NCBI GenBank assembly: GCA_945487445.1
Contig: CALYTU010000050.1
Location: 1 to 10,416, forward strand
Reading direction: 5' to 3'
Source: an uncultured Clostridia bacterium
GTDB taxonomy: Bacteria > Bacillota > Clostridia > Oscillospirales > Oscillospiraceae
DNA: 10,416 bases
Made by a program: the position numbers and the translations under genes. The notes beneath the pieces are model-generated. The model made no database searches. It worked only from the letters and a program-made list of their open reading frames with translations, and was not told where the DNA came from. Shown in pieces: positions 1 to 7,363 of the stretch. Positions within the stretch are counted from its first letter, which is position 1, and every line of letters begins with the position of its first letter.

Positions 1-1
1 T

Positions 2-25
2 TGAGCCCTTGGCTCATTCTTTTTT
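2..25 (+). terminator. Rho-independent terminator of an upstream gene
   Basis: TGAGCC (2-7) and GGCTCA (11-16) form a perfect 6-bp stem around a CTT loop, and the stem is followed directly by a T-rich run (17-25, including TTTTTT). This is the classical intrinsic terminator shape. It probably ends a transcript from a gene to the left of the window, so the genes from 263 onward may need their own promoter. The stem is short, and upstream pairing beyond base 1 cannot be seen. Confidence 0.6.
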
Positions 26-262
26 CAATTTACACCATTATACGGCCGCGGCCAGATCATCATAAACACGACAATCACATTCTGAAGGATCGCAAGTTTT
101 GTCACGATGCCCTGATTTACTGGTGGTATAAAGCTTATGACACCATGGAGCTTTATGCGACTAATGGATATTGGGCGTCTATCTTCGACGTCTGGCTCCA
201 CCAAAAGCTATATTTGAGGTGCGTAGTGAACGAATGTGAAGGTTATTGGAAAGGAGTTCGAT
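26..262. other. Intergenic leader region, no convincing gene
   Basis: A frame starting at the TTG at base 1 stays open to 279. Its translation, however, has no recognisable domain, begins inside the terminator hairpin, and is rich in Trp, Tyr, His and Cys without any pattern, so it is not called as a gene. The region holds a 10-bp palindrome GGCCGCGGCC (44-53). A TATATT hexamer at 209-214 could be a -10 box for the downstream genes, but no good -35 box sits at 16-18 bp spacing. The stretch most likely carries the promoter of the pilus/transfer unit, but the promoter cannot be pinned down by eye. Confidence 0.35.
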
Positions 263-482
263 ATGGCTGCAATGAATAGAGTGGAAGTGTTTTCAGATGG
301 CACCTATCTTATCATCGGTTCTATTGCCCCCGGACACACCTTTCATGCGATCAAAGATAACAAATTTTCCCGACTCTGTCGCCCTGCCGGGAGTTGCAAA
401 AGCGGAGTATGGGCGGCCTGACACTGTATTGCTGGCGCGTGAGCGCGACGCAAAATACATCAAAACGGAGGAAAACCTATGA
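263..482 (+). pseudogene. Small (~72 aa) protein gene with an apparent single-base frameshift
   Basis: A strong ribosome binding site (GAAAGGAG, 249-256) lies 6 nt before ATG 263. The frame reads MAAMNRVEVFSDG..., through IIGSIAPGHTF, and stops at 421. The frame one base ahead continues plausibly through PDSVALPG and GRPDTVLLARERDAKY to a stop at 480-482. That stop overlaps the start codon of the adhesin gene in an ATGA arrangement. Skipping one T of the TTTT run at 365-368 joins the two halves into about 72 residues with no stop. The strong site at one end and the coupled stop/start at the other suggest one real gene broken by a one-base change, a sequencing error, or less likely a programmed +1 slip. 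No family is recognised. The true product could instead be only the 52-residue N-terminal frame. Confidence 0.4.
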
Positions 483-3283
483 AGATCAAACGCATTACTC
501 AAATGGTCTCCCTAGTGATGATCCTGCTCCTGCTGGTCAGCGTATTCCCGTTGACCGGCGCAGTCAGCGCAGTCGCCGCGGAGACTGAACCCGCTGCCGA
601 AACGGCACCGTCCGAAATGACGGAAACCGTGGAGGCATCAGAGGCTACGGAGACCACACAGGCCCCGGAGGAAGAACCGGATGTGCCAGAGCTGTCAACG
701 GAGCCTGCACCGGAAACAGAGGCAACAGCCGAGGAAGAGACGGAGCCAACCGAAGAAGCAAGCGCAGAGGAAATCCCCGAGCCGGAAGACTTCCAAAAAG
801 AGCCACAGGACTTTTCCGATCTGAACAGCGACACGCAGGCAATTAGACCGGCTCCCGATCTGCTGGAAGCGGCCACCGCGAAGATGTGGGTGCCGTTTAA
901 TATCTGGGGCAGCTCAGCGAGTACCTTACGGATTTCTTTTCAGTATCCCAACGATCCCAGCAACACAACCTACTCCACTGCAATCACCGGCATGAAAATC
1001 CATTACATGAACGACAAGGTGGCCTATTGTCTGGAGCCCCAGGCGTCCTCCACAGCCGGAGACGTTTATTCCGAGATTGCTGGCGGGGACAGTCTGAATG
1101 TATGGGAGCTTTACCTCACCGATGCGCAGCGCAAAGCTATTTCTCTTGTCCTTGCGTATGGTGCTCCGAATAAGATCAACAGCACCAATGATCTGACACG
1201 GCACGGTTACGAAGTAGCGACCCAGGTTATCATTTGGGAGATCATCGTCGGTGACCGAAGCACAGTCAAACCGTACACCCGCACAAACGCACGGTTGTTT
1301 AACTTTTTTGATCCCTTGATGACGCCCAACGACAGTACCGGCGTTCTGAAAAGCGCGTTTGAGAACGCCTACACATCTATCACGTCGGACATGGCGCAAC
1401 ATGGAAAGTTACCGAGTTTCGCTGCAAAAAAGCAGAGCGAAGCCCCCACCCACACCATGACCTATAACGCCTCCACCGGCCTCTATACGCTGACGCTGAC
1501 GGACACCAACAACGCCATCAACAACGATTATCCCTATGTCAACGGCAACGGCCTGACCATCAGCAAGAGCGGCAACAAGCTGACCATTACCGCCACTCGG
1601 GCCGCGCTGCAAAACGGCGCGGTAATGGTAACGTCCACCGGCAGCGATCCCGACGTGGACAGCATAGCTCCCGTGATCTGGGGCACAAGCCGGAGCAATC
1701 ACAAGGTCGGCCAGATCCTCTGCCAAATGGTAAAGCCTGACCCCGTGAAGGCCTATTTCAAGCTGGAAGCCGAGGAAGATCATGGAACCATGACGATCAA
1801 AAAAGTCTCAGATAACCTTGACGATGTGGAGGGATACTGCTTCAAGCTCTATCGCTCCTCCCCCTCCGGGAATTCACCGGCAAGGAGCAGATGGGGAAAA
1901 TCCGATGCTAACGGCAATGTGTTTGAGGTCTATACAGACAATTACACAGAAAACGGCAGCCGGGTTTATACCTTCGATGACTTGATTGACGGCACTTACA
2001 TCTTCATGGAGGCCCTGTCCAAGAAGGGGGCCGGACTTGTTTGGCCGGAAAGCATTCGCTTTACCGTCACGAATAACGGCAGCACAGTCCTCGATCAGAC
2101 GTACACCGGCGATCAGATTATTCGGACAGCAACCGGTGACGCCTCGATCCGTAACCTTCAGTTGACAGGCCTCACCGGAGGCGGCAATCTCACGATCACG
2201 GTCAAAAACGAGCCTGTCAGGCTGCCCATCCATATCTACAAGGAGTGGACAGATGGTAACCCAAGCAATCTGACTGCCAGTTTTTTGGTGGAGGAATTCG
2301 TTCCTGACGCCGGTATTTGGTGGGAGCGCGGTACGGTGACGATCACCGAAGGCAGCATGATTGATACAATGCCTATTGCTGTCGGAACCAAGCTTCGGAT
2401 CACCGAGACCAATATTGCAGAAGGATACCAGTGTCTCAGTGAGAATCCGCAGATAATTCCGTATGTAGACGAAGATCACTGTTCTGTCAGCTTCAAAAAT
2501 GCTCCGCTTGTCAAGGGAAGCCTGACCATCGTGAAGGTAGATCGCGGCACCCGGGATAAGCTGGAAGGCGCCGGTTTCCGGCTCTATGACGCAGCTGGCA
2601 GCGTGGTCGGTGAGGCCTATACAGATTTCACCGGGCGGGTGGAGTTCACCGATCTCCCGATTGGTGAATACGAGTACCAGGAGTTCCAGGCTCCCGTTGG
2701 CTACGTGCTGGATGAAACCCGCTATCCCTTCTCCGTTACCACTGAGAACCCTGAGATCGAGGTAGAACGCGAGAACGACATCCGGGAGGGCTCCATCCGG
2801 GTGCGGAAGATCGACGAAAAGGGCCAGCCTATGGCGGGCGTGGCGTTTCTGCTGGAATACTCCCTGAATGACGGCATGAGCTGGCTGCCTGTTGGTTATC
2901 GGGACTTTGATGATCCTGTGCGGATCGGATGCAGCACCAACGATGAAGCAATCGAAGGTGTGACCCCGACCGGCACAGACGGCTGGGCTGAGTTCGCCGG
3001 GCTGGCGGTAAACAATCAGCTCTGCAACATCATGTACCGGCTGACCGAGGTAAAGACCAAGGACGGCTACCAGCTGCTGACCGAGCCCGTCTATGAGGGC
3101 TATCTGACCACCGAGTTGACCGAGATCGAGCGCACCGCCGTCAACCATCCGACCTTCCAGATGCCCATGACCGGCAGCGACGGCTTCGCTGGAGCCGGGA
3201 TCGGCCTTGGCCTGTGTCTGCTGGCCTCTGTGCTGCTGCTTCTGTTCCTGCCGAAAAAGCGGGAGGATATGAACAATGGATGA
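479..3283 (+). CDS. Thioester-domain, CnaB-repeat cell-wall adhesin (pilus tip or minor subunit)
   Basis: Secreted, wall-anchored surface adhesin of 934 residues. An N-terminal signal peptide (about 1-34, basic start then a Leu/Val core) precedes a Glu/Thr/Pro/Ala-rich stretch (about 35-120), probably an extended stalk. A class I thioester (TQxA-type) domain follows: Cys184 in AYCLEP and Gln249 in ATQVIIWE fit the pair that forms an internal Cys-Gln thioester, which in this family binds host or cell-surface targets covalently. Four CnaB/SpaA-like domains come next, each with the Lys near its start and Asn near its end expected for an intramolecular isopeptide bond: K442/N577, K588/N674, K686/N766 and K777/N889. 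The C-terminus has an MPMTG sorting motif (895-899), a hydrophobic helix and a basic tail. GGAGG (467-471) lies 7 nt before the start. The start overlaps the preceding small frame by ATGA, and the end overlaps the next gene by 8 bp. The MPMTG signal departs from LPxTG and from the LPKTG of the backbone pilin downstream. Domain assignment is strong; the role as tip rather than stand-alone adhesin is inferred from the neighbouring pilin and sortases. Confidence 0.92.
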   Translation: MKIKRITQMVSLVMILLLLVSVFPLTGAVSAVAAETEPAAETAPSEMTETVEASEATETTQAPEEEPDVPELSTEPAPETEATAEEETEPTEEASAEEIPEPEDFQKEPQDFSDLNSDTQAIRPAPDLLEAATAKMWVPFNIWGSSASTLRISFQYPNDPSNTTYSTAITGMKIHYMNDKVAYCLEPQASSTAGDVYSEIAGGDSLNVWELYLTDAQRKAISLVLAYGAPNKINSTNDLTRHGYEVATQVIIWEIIVGDRSTVKPYTRTNARLFNFFDPLMTPNDSTGVLKSAFENAYTSITSDMAQHGKLPSFAAKKQSEAPTHTMTYNASTGLYTLTLTDTNNAINNDYPYVNGNGLTISKSGNKLTITATRAALQNGAVMVTSTGSDPDVDSIAPVIWGTSRSNHKVGQILCQMVKPDPVKAYFKLEAEEDHGTMTIKKVSDNLDDVEGYCFKLYRSSPSGNSPARSRWGKSDANGNVFEVYTDNYTENGSRVYTFDDLIDGTYIFMEALSKKGAGLVWPESIRFTVTNNGSTVLDQTYTGDQIIRTATGDASIRNLQLTGLTGGGNLTITVKNEPVRLPIHIYKEWTDGNPSNLTASFLVEEFVPDAGIWWERGTVTITEGSMIDTMPIAVGTKLRITETNIAEGYQCLSENPQIIPYVDEDHCSVSFKNAPLVKGSLTIVKVDRGTRDKLEGAGFRLYDAAGSVVGEAYTDFTGRVEFTDLPIGEYEYQEFQAPVGYVLDETRYPFSVTTENPEIEVERENDIREGSIRVRKIDEKGQPMAGVAFLLEYSLNDGMSWLPVGYRDFDDPVRIGCSTNDEAIEGVTPTGTDGWAEFAGLAVNNQLCNIMYRLTEVKTKDGYQLLTEPVYEGYLTTELTEIERTAVNHPTFQMPMTGSDGFAGAGIGLGLCLLASVLLLLFLPKKREDMNNG

Positions 3284-3989
3284 ACCCATCAAGAAGGTCG
3301 GGGACTGGAACGTCCTCACCACCATCCAGGTCGGTCATAAAGAAATCGCCCTGGGCGAAAATCCGAATGCCGAAAAAGATCAGCGATACCTGTGCTGCTA
3401 CGTTGAGCAAATCGCGGTTTGGGACACCTACCCCGAAGCTTTGGTAAGTGACGATTTTGCTGAGATTGCAAAGATTTTTGGAGAGCGAATCACCCAGGCT
3501 GCTGATGAAATCCTGAAGGAAAACGAGCACATCAAGTCTCAGATCGGCGAAGACGGCGAAATTAAGAAAGACCTCTGCAATCCCATTTCAGAAAATGACA
3601 ATCTGGAAGGACAAGTAATTGCTATTCGGGGCGACGTGCTGCGGCCCGAATTTCGTCACGCTTCGCGCCAACTCATGCTCTGCACCGGGGGCAACGGGGC
3701 CCAGCCCATGGCAAGGGGCCGCTCTTGTTTCTGCACGTATCTTTACGACGGGGAAAAAACATCGTATTACCGGAGCCAAGTACTCGGCGTGATCCGTCCG
3801 GACGCCCTGCCGGAATGGGCAAAAGCTGGCTTTGAAAAAGCAATGGCAGAATGGAAGGGCAGTAAGCAGTCTGAGAAAGGGAAACAATCTGTCCAAGATC
3901 GGCTGAAAGGAGGCAGCAGCGCAAAGGCAGATACGCCAAAGACTCCATCCACCAAGGCCACCAAGAAAAAGGATGCTCACAGCATCTAA
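3276..3989 (+). CDS. Conserved-looking hypothetical protein of the element, 237 aa
   Basis: Soluble protein with no signal peptide or membrane segment. The start ATG 3276 lies inside the end of the adhesin gene (8-bp overlap), and GGGAGG (3261-3266) sits 9 nt upstream, implying translational coupling. The N-terminal half (about 1-110) is acidic and partly helical (DDFAEIAKIFGERI...). A central segment (about 115-180) has a compact, motif-like block, VLRPEFRHASRQLMLCTGG then GAQPMARGRSCFCTYLYDG, with paired Cys residues that could be structural or bind metal. The tail (about 195-237) is rich in Lys, Ser and Thr and probably disordered. No function is recognised. Its place between adhesin and backbone pilin genes suggests a cargo or regulatory gene of the mobile element rather than a pilus part. 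It is clearly coding, being long, well initiated and collinear with its neighbours. Confidence 0.8.
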   Translation: MDEPIKKVGDWNVLTTIQVGHKEIALGENPNAEKDQRYLCCYVEQIAVWDTYPEALVSDDFAEIAKIFGERITQAADEILKENEHIKSQIGEDGEIKKDLCNPISENDNLEGQVIAIRGDVLRPEFRHASRQLMLCTGGNGAQPMARGRSCFCTYLYDGEKTSYYRSQVLGVIRPDALPEWAKAGFEKAMAEWKGSKQSEKGKQSVQDRLKGGSSAKADTPKTPSTKATKKKDAHSI

Positions 3990-4011
3990 CAACAAAAAGG
4001 AGAAATAAAGC

Positions 4012-4626
4012 ATGTGGGTAAAAGACAATCGCAATCCTCTGACTGAGAAGGATATGGAGTTTATCGCCAATTACATGGACGATGCCCTCCGGGAGCAGCT
4101 CCATCAGGAGCTTGCTCTCTGCTCCCCGACAAAGTTCGTTGACGCCTATGTGCAGGCCGAGCCGGATTTTGAGGACGTGCTGAACAACGAGCTGAACATC
4201 AGCGACAACTACTGGTACGCTGTTGTGACGGAAGGCGACAACGATTGGGGCGACGGCTCCTATGATTACGACGAAGCAAAGAAAAGGGCCCTTGACTACT
4301 CCATGGATGAGGATTCCCAACAGTACATCGCCGTTATCCATGACGGGAGCGACGGAACGGCGGACCCGATCTGTGTCAGAGAAATTCACTTCAGCGATGA
4401 AGAATTGGGTTTCATCCCTGTTCAGGTCTCCGGAGAAATCAAGAAAATGACCTATGCTGCCGTCTGCCACAGGCTGGGTTTTGATGCTTCCGTGTCTTTC
4501 GTGGATGTGAAGGAAGATGGCAAAATCGGCTTCACCTGCGGAAAGGAGCACGAGTGCCGGTCCCTCATGCAGGCCATTCGGAAAAACCAGATGGTTCCCA
4601 CGGATGGCCTGTTCGAGGCGGCCTAA
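4012..4626 (+). CDS. Acidic hypothetical protein of the element, 204 aa
   Basis: Cytoplasmic, strongly acidic protein with no signal peptide or membrane helix. AAGGAG (3997-4002) lies 9 nt before ATG 4012, and the gap to the previous gene is 22 bp. The N-terminal part (about 1-65) is helical, with LTEKDMEFIANYMDDALRE and a CSPTKFVDAYVQ segment. The middle (about 68-130) is Asp-rich with aromatic residues (NYWYAVVTEGDNDWGDGSY), and the last ~50 residues include FTCGKEHECRSLMQA. The charge and size recall anti-restriction-like or other DNA-mimic proteins carried by conjugative elements, but no diagnostic motif is visible and that idea is only speculation. Function unknown; coding status is well supported by the initiation signal and operon position. 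Confidence 0.78.
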   Translation: MWVKDNRNPLTEKDMEFIANYMDDALREQLHQELALCSPTKFVDAYVQAEPDFEDVLNNELNISDNYWYAVVTEGDNDWGDGSYDYDEAKKRALDYSMDEDSQQYIAVIHDGSDGTADPICVREIHFSDEELGFIPVQVSGEIKKMTYAAVCHRLGFDASVSFVDVKEDGKIGFTCGKEHECRSLMQAIRKNQMVPTDGLFEAA

Positions 4627-4635
4627 GGGCGCAAA

Positions 4636-4759
4636 ATGAGAGTTACGGATCGGGCAGATTATATTTACCGGGGGGAAGCCCGCTGCGGCCCAATCTGAGC
4701 AGCCTGACAAGGCTGAAAAAGCCCCCTCCGCCAAGACGATGGAGGATCACAGCCACTGA
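4636..4759 (+). pseudogene. Very small (~40 aa) frame with an apparent one-base frameshift in a G run
   Basis: ATG 4636 follows AAGGG (4625-4629) with 6 nt spacing and reads MRVTDRADYIYRG before stopping after 20 codons (4696-4698). If one G of the six-G run at 4670-4675 is dropped, the frame continues KPAAAQSEQPDKAEKAP, then SAKTMEDHSH, to TGA 4757-4759. That downstream part has a typical linker-like composition, and its stop overlaps the next start codon as TGATG. Together this suggests a 40-residue protein whose frame is broken by a homopolymer indel, real or from sequencing. No family is recognised. If no frameshift exists, only a 20-residue peptide is made. Confidence 0.35.
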
Positions 4760-4854
4760 TGAAAAAACAATATTCCTTCTACCGGAGCAGAGATGCTCCC
4801 ATTTTTTATGCTCGATCATCATCCCCAACAAAACAGAAGGATGGTTCCTTGTAA
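4759..4854 (+). CDS. Tiny 31-aa coupled open reading frame
   Basis: The frame reads MKKQYSFYRSRDAP, then IFYARSSSPTKQKDGSL, and is basic and polar with no membrane helix. Its ATG (4759) shares bases with the upstream stop (TGATG), and its TAA (4852-4854) shares its last base with the SpoVG-family start (TAATG). GGAGG at 4741-4745 lies 13 nt before its start, longer than ideal, which fits re-initiation rather than independent loading. The double stop/start overlap is the main evidence that it is translated. The function is unknown; it may be a short regulator or serve only to couple translation to the downstream gene. It could also be fortuitous. Confidence 0.45.
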   Translation: MKKQYSFYRSRDAPIFYARSSSPTKQKDGSL

Positions 4855-5213
4855 TGGATTTATCCAAAGACATTTCGATCCGGATTGACCAGCTTGTGAA
4901 CAAAGAAGGCTCCCATCTGAAAGCGTTTGCCTCCGTCACAATCGGCGGAGCCTTTGCGGTTCACGGTGTCCGGGTCATGGACTCTGAAAAGGGTCTGTTC
5001 GTTCAGATGCCCCAGAGGGCCTTCAAGCGCGGTGAAGGAGAAACTGAGTATGCCGACGTGTTTCATCCTGTCACAGCGGAGGCTCGCGCGGCGATCAATG
5101 AAGGCGTCATGGCAGCCTACACCGCGAAGGTGAATGAGCTGTCCGGCGAAAAAGACCATGCTGCAACGGCAGCTCCCACGCATAAGGCGCGCAGATCCGC
5201 GCCGGAGCGCTAA
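4854..5213 (+). CDS. spoVG: SpoVG-family protein (septation/sporulation regulator-like)
   Basis: 119 residues starting at ATG 4854. The frame is open upstream to 4554, but that extension lacks any family sequence and runs over the preceding small frames, so the internal Met is chosen. Residues about 5-90 match SpoVG: IRIDQLVNKEGSHLKAFASV at the start, then TIGGAFAVHGVRVMDSEKGLFVQMP, then a DVFHPVT motif followed by an EARAAIN helix. The family is a small site-specific nucleic-acid-binding regulator, known from Bacillus (asymmetric septation), Staphylococcus, Listeria and Borrelia. A basic, Ala-rich tail (about 98-119) extends past the usual ~85-100 residues. Here it probably acts in the cytoplasm as a regulator of element genes. 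The AGAAGG at 4835-4840 is 13 nt from the start, so translation likely depends on coupling (TAATG). The gene symbol names the family, not proven orthology to the host's sporulation gene. Confidence 0.85.
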   Translation: MDLSKDISIRIDQLVNKEGSHLKAFASVTIGGAFAVHGVRVMDSEKGLFVQMPQRAFKRGEGETEYADVFHPVTAEARAAINEGVMAAYTAKVNELSGEKDHAATAAPTHKARRSAPER

Positions 5214-5244
5214 AAAATCAAAACATGAAAGGAAATTAAAAACT

Positions 5245-7347
5245 ATGAGATTCAAGCGTATTCTTGCGGCCCTCATGGCCATTACCATTCTCTTCTCCCT
5301 GTCCATCGGCGTCAGCGCGGCGACTGTCCCGGACGCCACCATCGACTTCACCAAGACCGGCAAGATCGACATTTACAAGTATGACCTGACCATGGCCAAC
5401 ACCGACGACGCCGTGGCCGCCCTGCTGGAGTCCTACGTCTCCACCGGCGTCAAGGACGCTGCCCTGGAGGCTGCCATGGACAACGGCACCGTCAACGACC
5501 TGGGCAACGGCCAGCAGTCCTACGGCTACACCATCAAGGGCGTGGAGTTCTCCTACCTGAAGGTGGCCGACATCGTGACCTACTCCGAGACCGAGGCTGA
5601 CGGTGTGCACCGTGACATGGTGCTCTACAAGTTCGACGATGCCAAGGACGCCGCCCTGCTCTCCGCTCTGGGCCTGTCCAATGCTGACGCCTATCCCGTC
5701 ATCGACGCCTACGCCCAGGCTGGCTACCACTTCTTCCAGTCCGACACCCTGTTCGACGCCCTCTCCGCTGCCCTGGCTGCCAATGCCACCAACGTGAAGA
5801 ACGCCCTGGAGCAGTACATGGCGGATCAGAATGCTGCCAAGTTTGCCGAAACCGACGAGCACGGCCATACCTCCGCTGACAATCTGGACCTGGGCCTCTA
5901 CCTGGTGGTGGAAACCAAGGTTCCCGAGATGGTCACTTCCACCTGCAATCCCTTCTTCGTCTCCCTGCCCATGACCACCGTGAACGGCACCAACGCCACC
6001 AACGGCGGCGAGGAATGGATGTACAGCGTGACCTTGTATCCCAAGAACGAAACCGGCATCCCCACCCTGGAGAAGACCGTCCGCGAAAACGTGAACGACA
6101 CCGGCAAAAACAACGGCTCCGATGCCATCGACGACGGCTACGAGCACAACGCCACTGCCTCCACCGGCGACAAGCTGGACTACCTGTTCACCGACAAGCT
6201 CCCTGCCATCACCTCCAAGACCACGGCCCTGACCGTTTGGGGCTGGTTCGATACCATGAGCAAGGGCCTGGAATACAACGGCAACGAGGCCGCTGAGAAC
6301 GCTGGTCTGCTGAACGGTCACTACAACGCCAACGATGTGGAGATCCATTTCTTCCGGGATGCTGCCATGACCGACAAGATCACCGACTGGAAGCTCACCG
6401 ATGCTACTCCCAAGTTCACCGTCACCTACGGCACCGGCGAGAACGGCGCGACCACCATGAAGGTGGACGTGAACGAAGCCGGTCTGAACGAGATCAACAC
6501 CGCCACCACCGTCTACACCGCCCCCGGCGCTACCGACAAGGGCTACTCCAAGTGCTATGTCAGCGTGACCTACAGCGCCACCCTGAATCAGAATGCCGAC
6601 GTGGTGTTCGGTGACGACGGCAACCCCAACACCGTTGTCCTGACCTGGAAGCGCAGCAACATGAACTATTTCGACACCCTGGTGGACAACGCCCATGTCT
6701 ACACCTACGAGCTGGAGCTGACCAAGGAATTCAGCGACGGCCGCGGCGATTTCTCCAAGGTCAACTTCAAGGCGCAGAACACCACCGACAACTACTGGCT
6801 GGTTGCCCGGCAGGACGGCGACGGCCTGTACTACGTCACCGGTCACGTCGCCAACGAGGCGGACGGCACCACCTTCGTTCCCAACAGTTCCGCCGGCGTC
6901 CTGACCATCAAGGGCGTCGAGGACGACACCTATGTGCTCACCGAGACTAAGACCGACAACGGCTACACCCTGCTGCGGGACAACATCACCATGGTCATCA
7001 CCGCCGCCGATGACGCCTCCCGTCCCTGCGGCATCTACGCCTCCGATGTGCTGGGCCTGGTCCAGAACGATCCCCGCTATGTGACCTTCGAGGGCTACAA
7101 GGAGCTGGCGCACAATCTGCTGACTGCCTCCGCAACCGTGGACGGCAAGGCCGTCAACATGAAGGCCGACAACGGCAGCGTCAACGCCATTGTCCCCCTG
7201 ACCGTTATCAACACCCGCGGCCCCGAGCTGCCCAAGACCGGCGACAACGGCGTCTGGATGTACGGCCCCATCGGCCTGGCCTTCGTCGCCGCTGCCTGCT
7301 GCATCCTGTTCCTGGCCTTCCGCAAGCGCAAGTCCGAGGATAAGTAA
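5245..7347 (+). CDS. Backbone (major) pilin, sortase-polymerised, LPKTG
   Basis: 700-residue secreted fimbrial subunit of the SpaA/SpaH/FimA type. The start ATG 5245 follows AAAGGA with 11 nt spacing and gives a clean signal peptide (about 1-26, ending VSAA); the frame is open further upstream but only through the SpoVG-family gene in another frame. Domain order: an N-terminal pilin domain starting DFTKTGKIDIYKYD (K45); the pilin motif TLYPKN with Lys267, the residue sortase uses to link the next subunit; a middle fimbrial isopeptide domain (about 280-485, STGDKLDYLFTDKLP); a C-terminal CnaB/SpaA domain with K494, E567 in the E-box LTETKTDNGY, and N656; the sorting signal LPKTG (662-666); a membrane helix and basic tail. 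Codons are unusually uniform and C-ending, as in highly expressed genes, and differ from the more mixed codon use of the neighbours. The two sortases immediately downstream are its expected polymerase and helper. Confidence 0.95.
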   Translation: MRFKRILAALMAITILFSLSIGVSAATVPDATIDFTKTGKIDIYKYDLTMANTDDAVAALLESYVSTGVKDAALEAAMDNGTVNDLGNGQQSYGYTIKGVEFSYLKVADIVTYSETEADGVHRDMVLYKFDDAKDAALLSALGLSNADAYPVIDAYAQAGYHFFQSDTLFDALSAALAANATNVKNALEQYMADQNAAKFAETDEHGHTSADNLDLGLYLVVETKVPEMVTSTCNPFFVSLPMTTVNGTNATNGGEEWMYSVTLYPKNETGIPTLEKTVRENVNDTGKNNGSDAIDDGYEHNATASTGDKLDYLFTDKLPAITSKTTALTVWGWFDTMSKGLEYNGNEAAENAGLLNGHYNANDVEIHFFRDAAMTDKITDWKLTDATPKFTVTYGTGENGATTMKVDVNEAGLNEINTATTVYTAPGATDKGYSKCYVSVTYSATLNQNADVVFGDDGNPNTVVLTWKRSNMNYFDTLVDNAHVYTYELELTKEFSDGRGDFSKVNFKAQNTTDNYWLVARQDGDGLYYVTGHVANEADGTTFVPNSSAGVLTIKGVEDDTYVLTETKTDNGYTLLRDNITMVITAADDASRPCGIYASDVLGLVQNDPRYVTFEGYKELAHNLLTASATVDGKAVNMKADNGSVNAIVPLTVINTRGPELPKTGDNGVWMYGPIGLAFVAAACCILFLAFRKRKSEDK

Positions 7348-7363
7348 ACAACACATCATCACC

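Noticed and set aside
44..53. GGCCGCGGCC palindrome as a protein-binding site
   Set aside because: Ten GC-only bases with no nearby promoter; not enough to claim an operator.
1..279. Open frame from the first base (TTG start, 92 codons)
   Set aside because: It begins in a terminator hairpin, has no domain, and contains the ribosome binding site of the next frame.
1874..3325. 483-codon open frame on the minus strand
   Set aside because: It is the antisense shadow of the adhesin repeats, with no domain or start signal.
4554..4853. N-terminal extension of the SpoVG-family frame
   Set aside because: SpoVG similarity starts only after Met 4854; the upstream part overlaps other genes and reads as Pro/Arg-rich noise.
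5134..5244. N-terminal extension of the backbone pilin
   Set aside because: It overlaps the SpoVG-family gene in another frame and would hide the signal peptide that starts cleanly at 5245.
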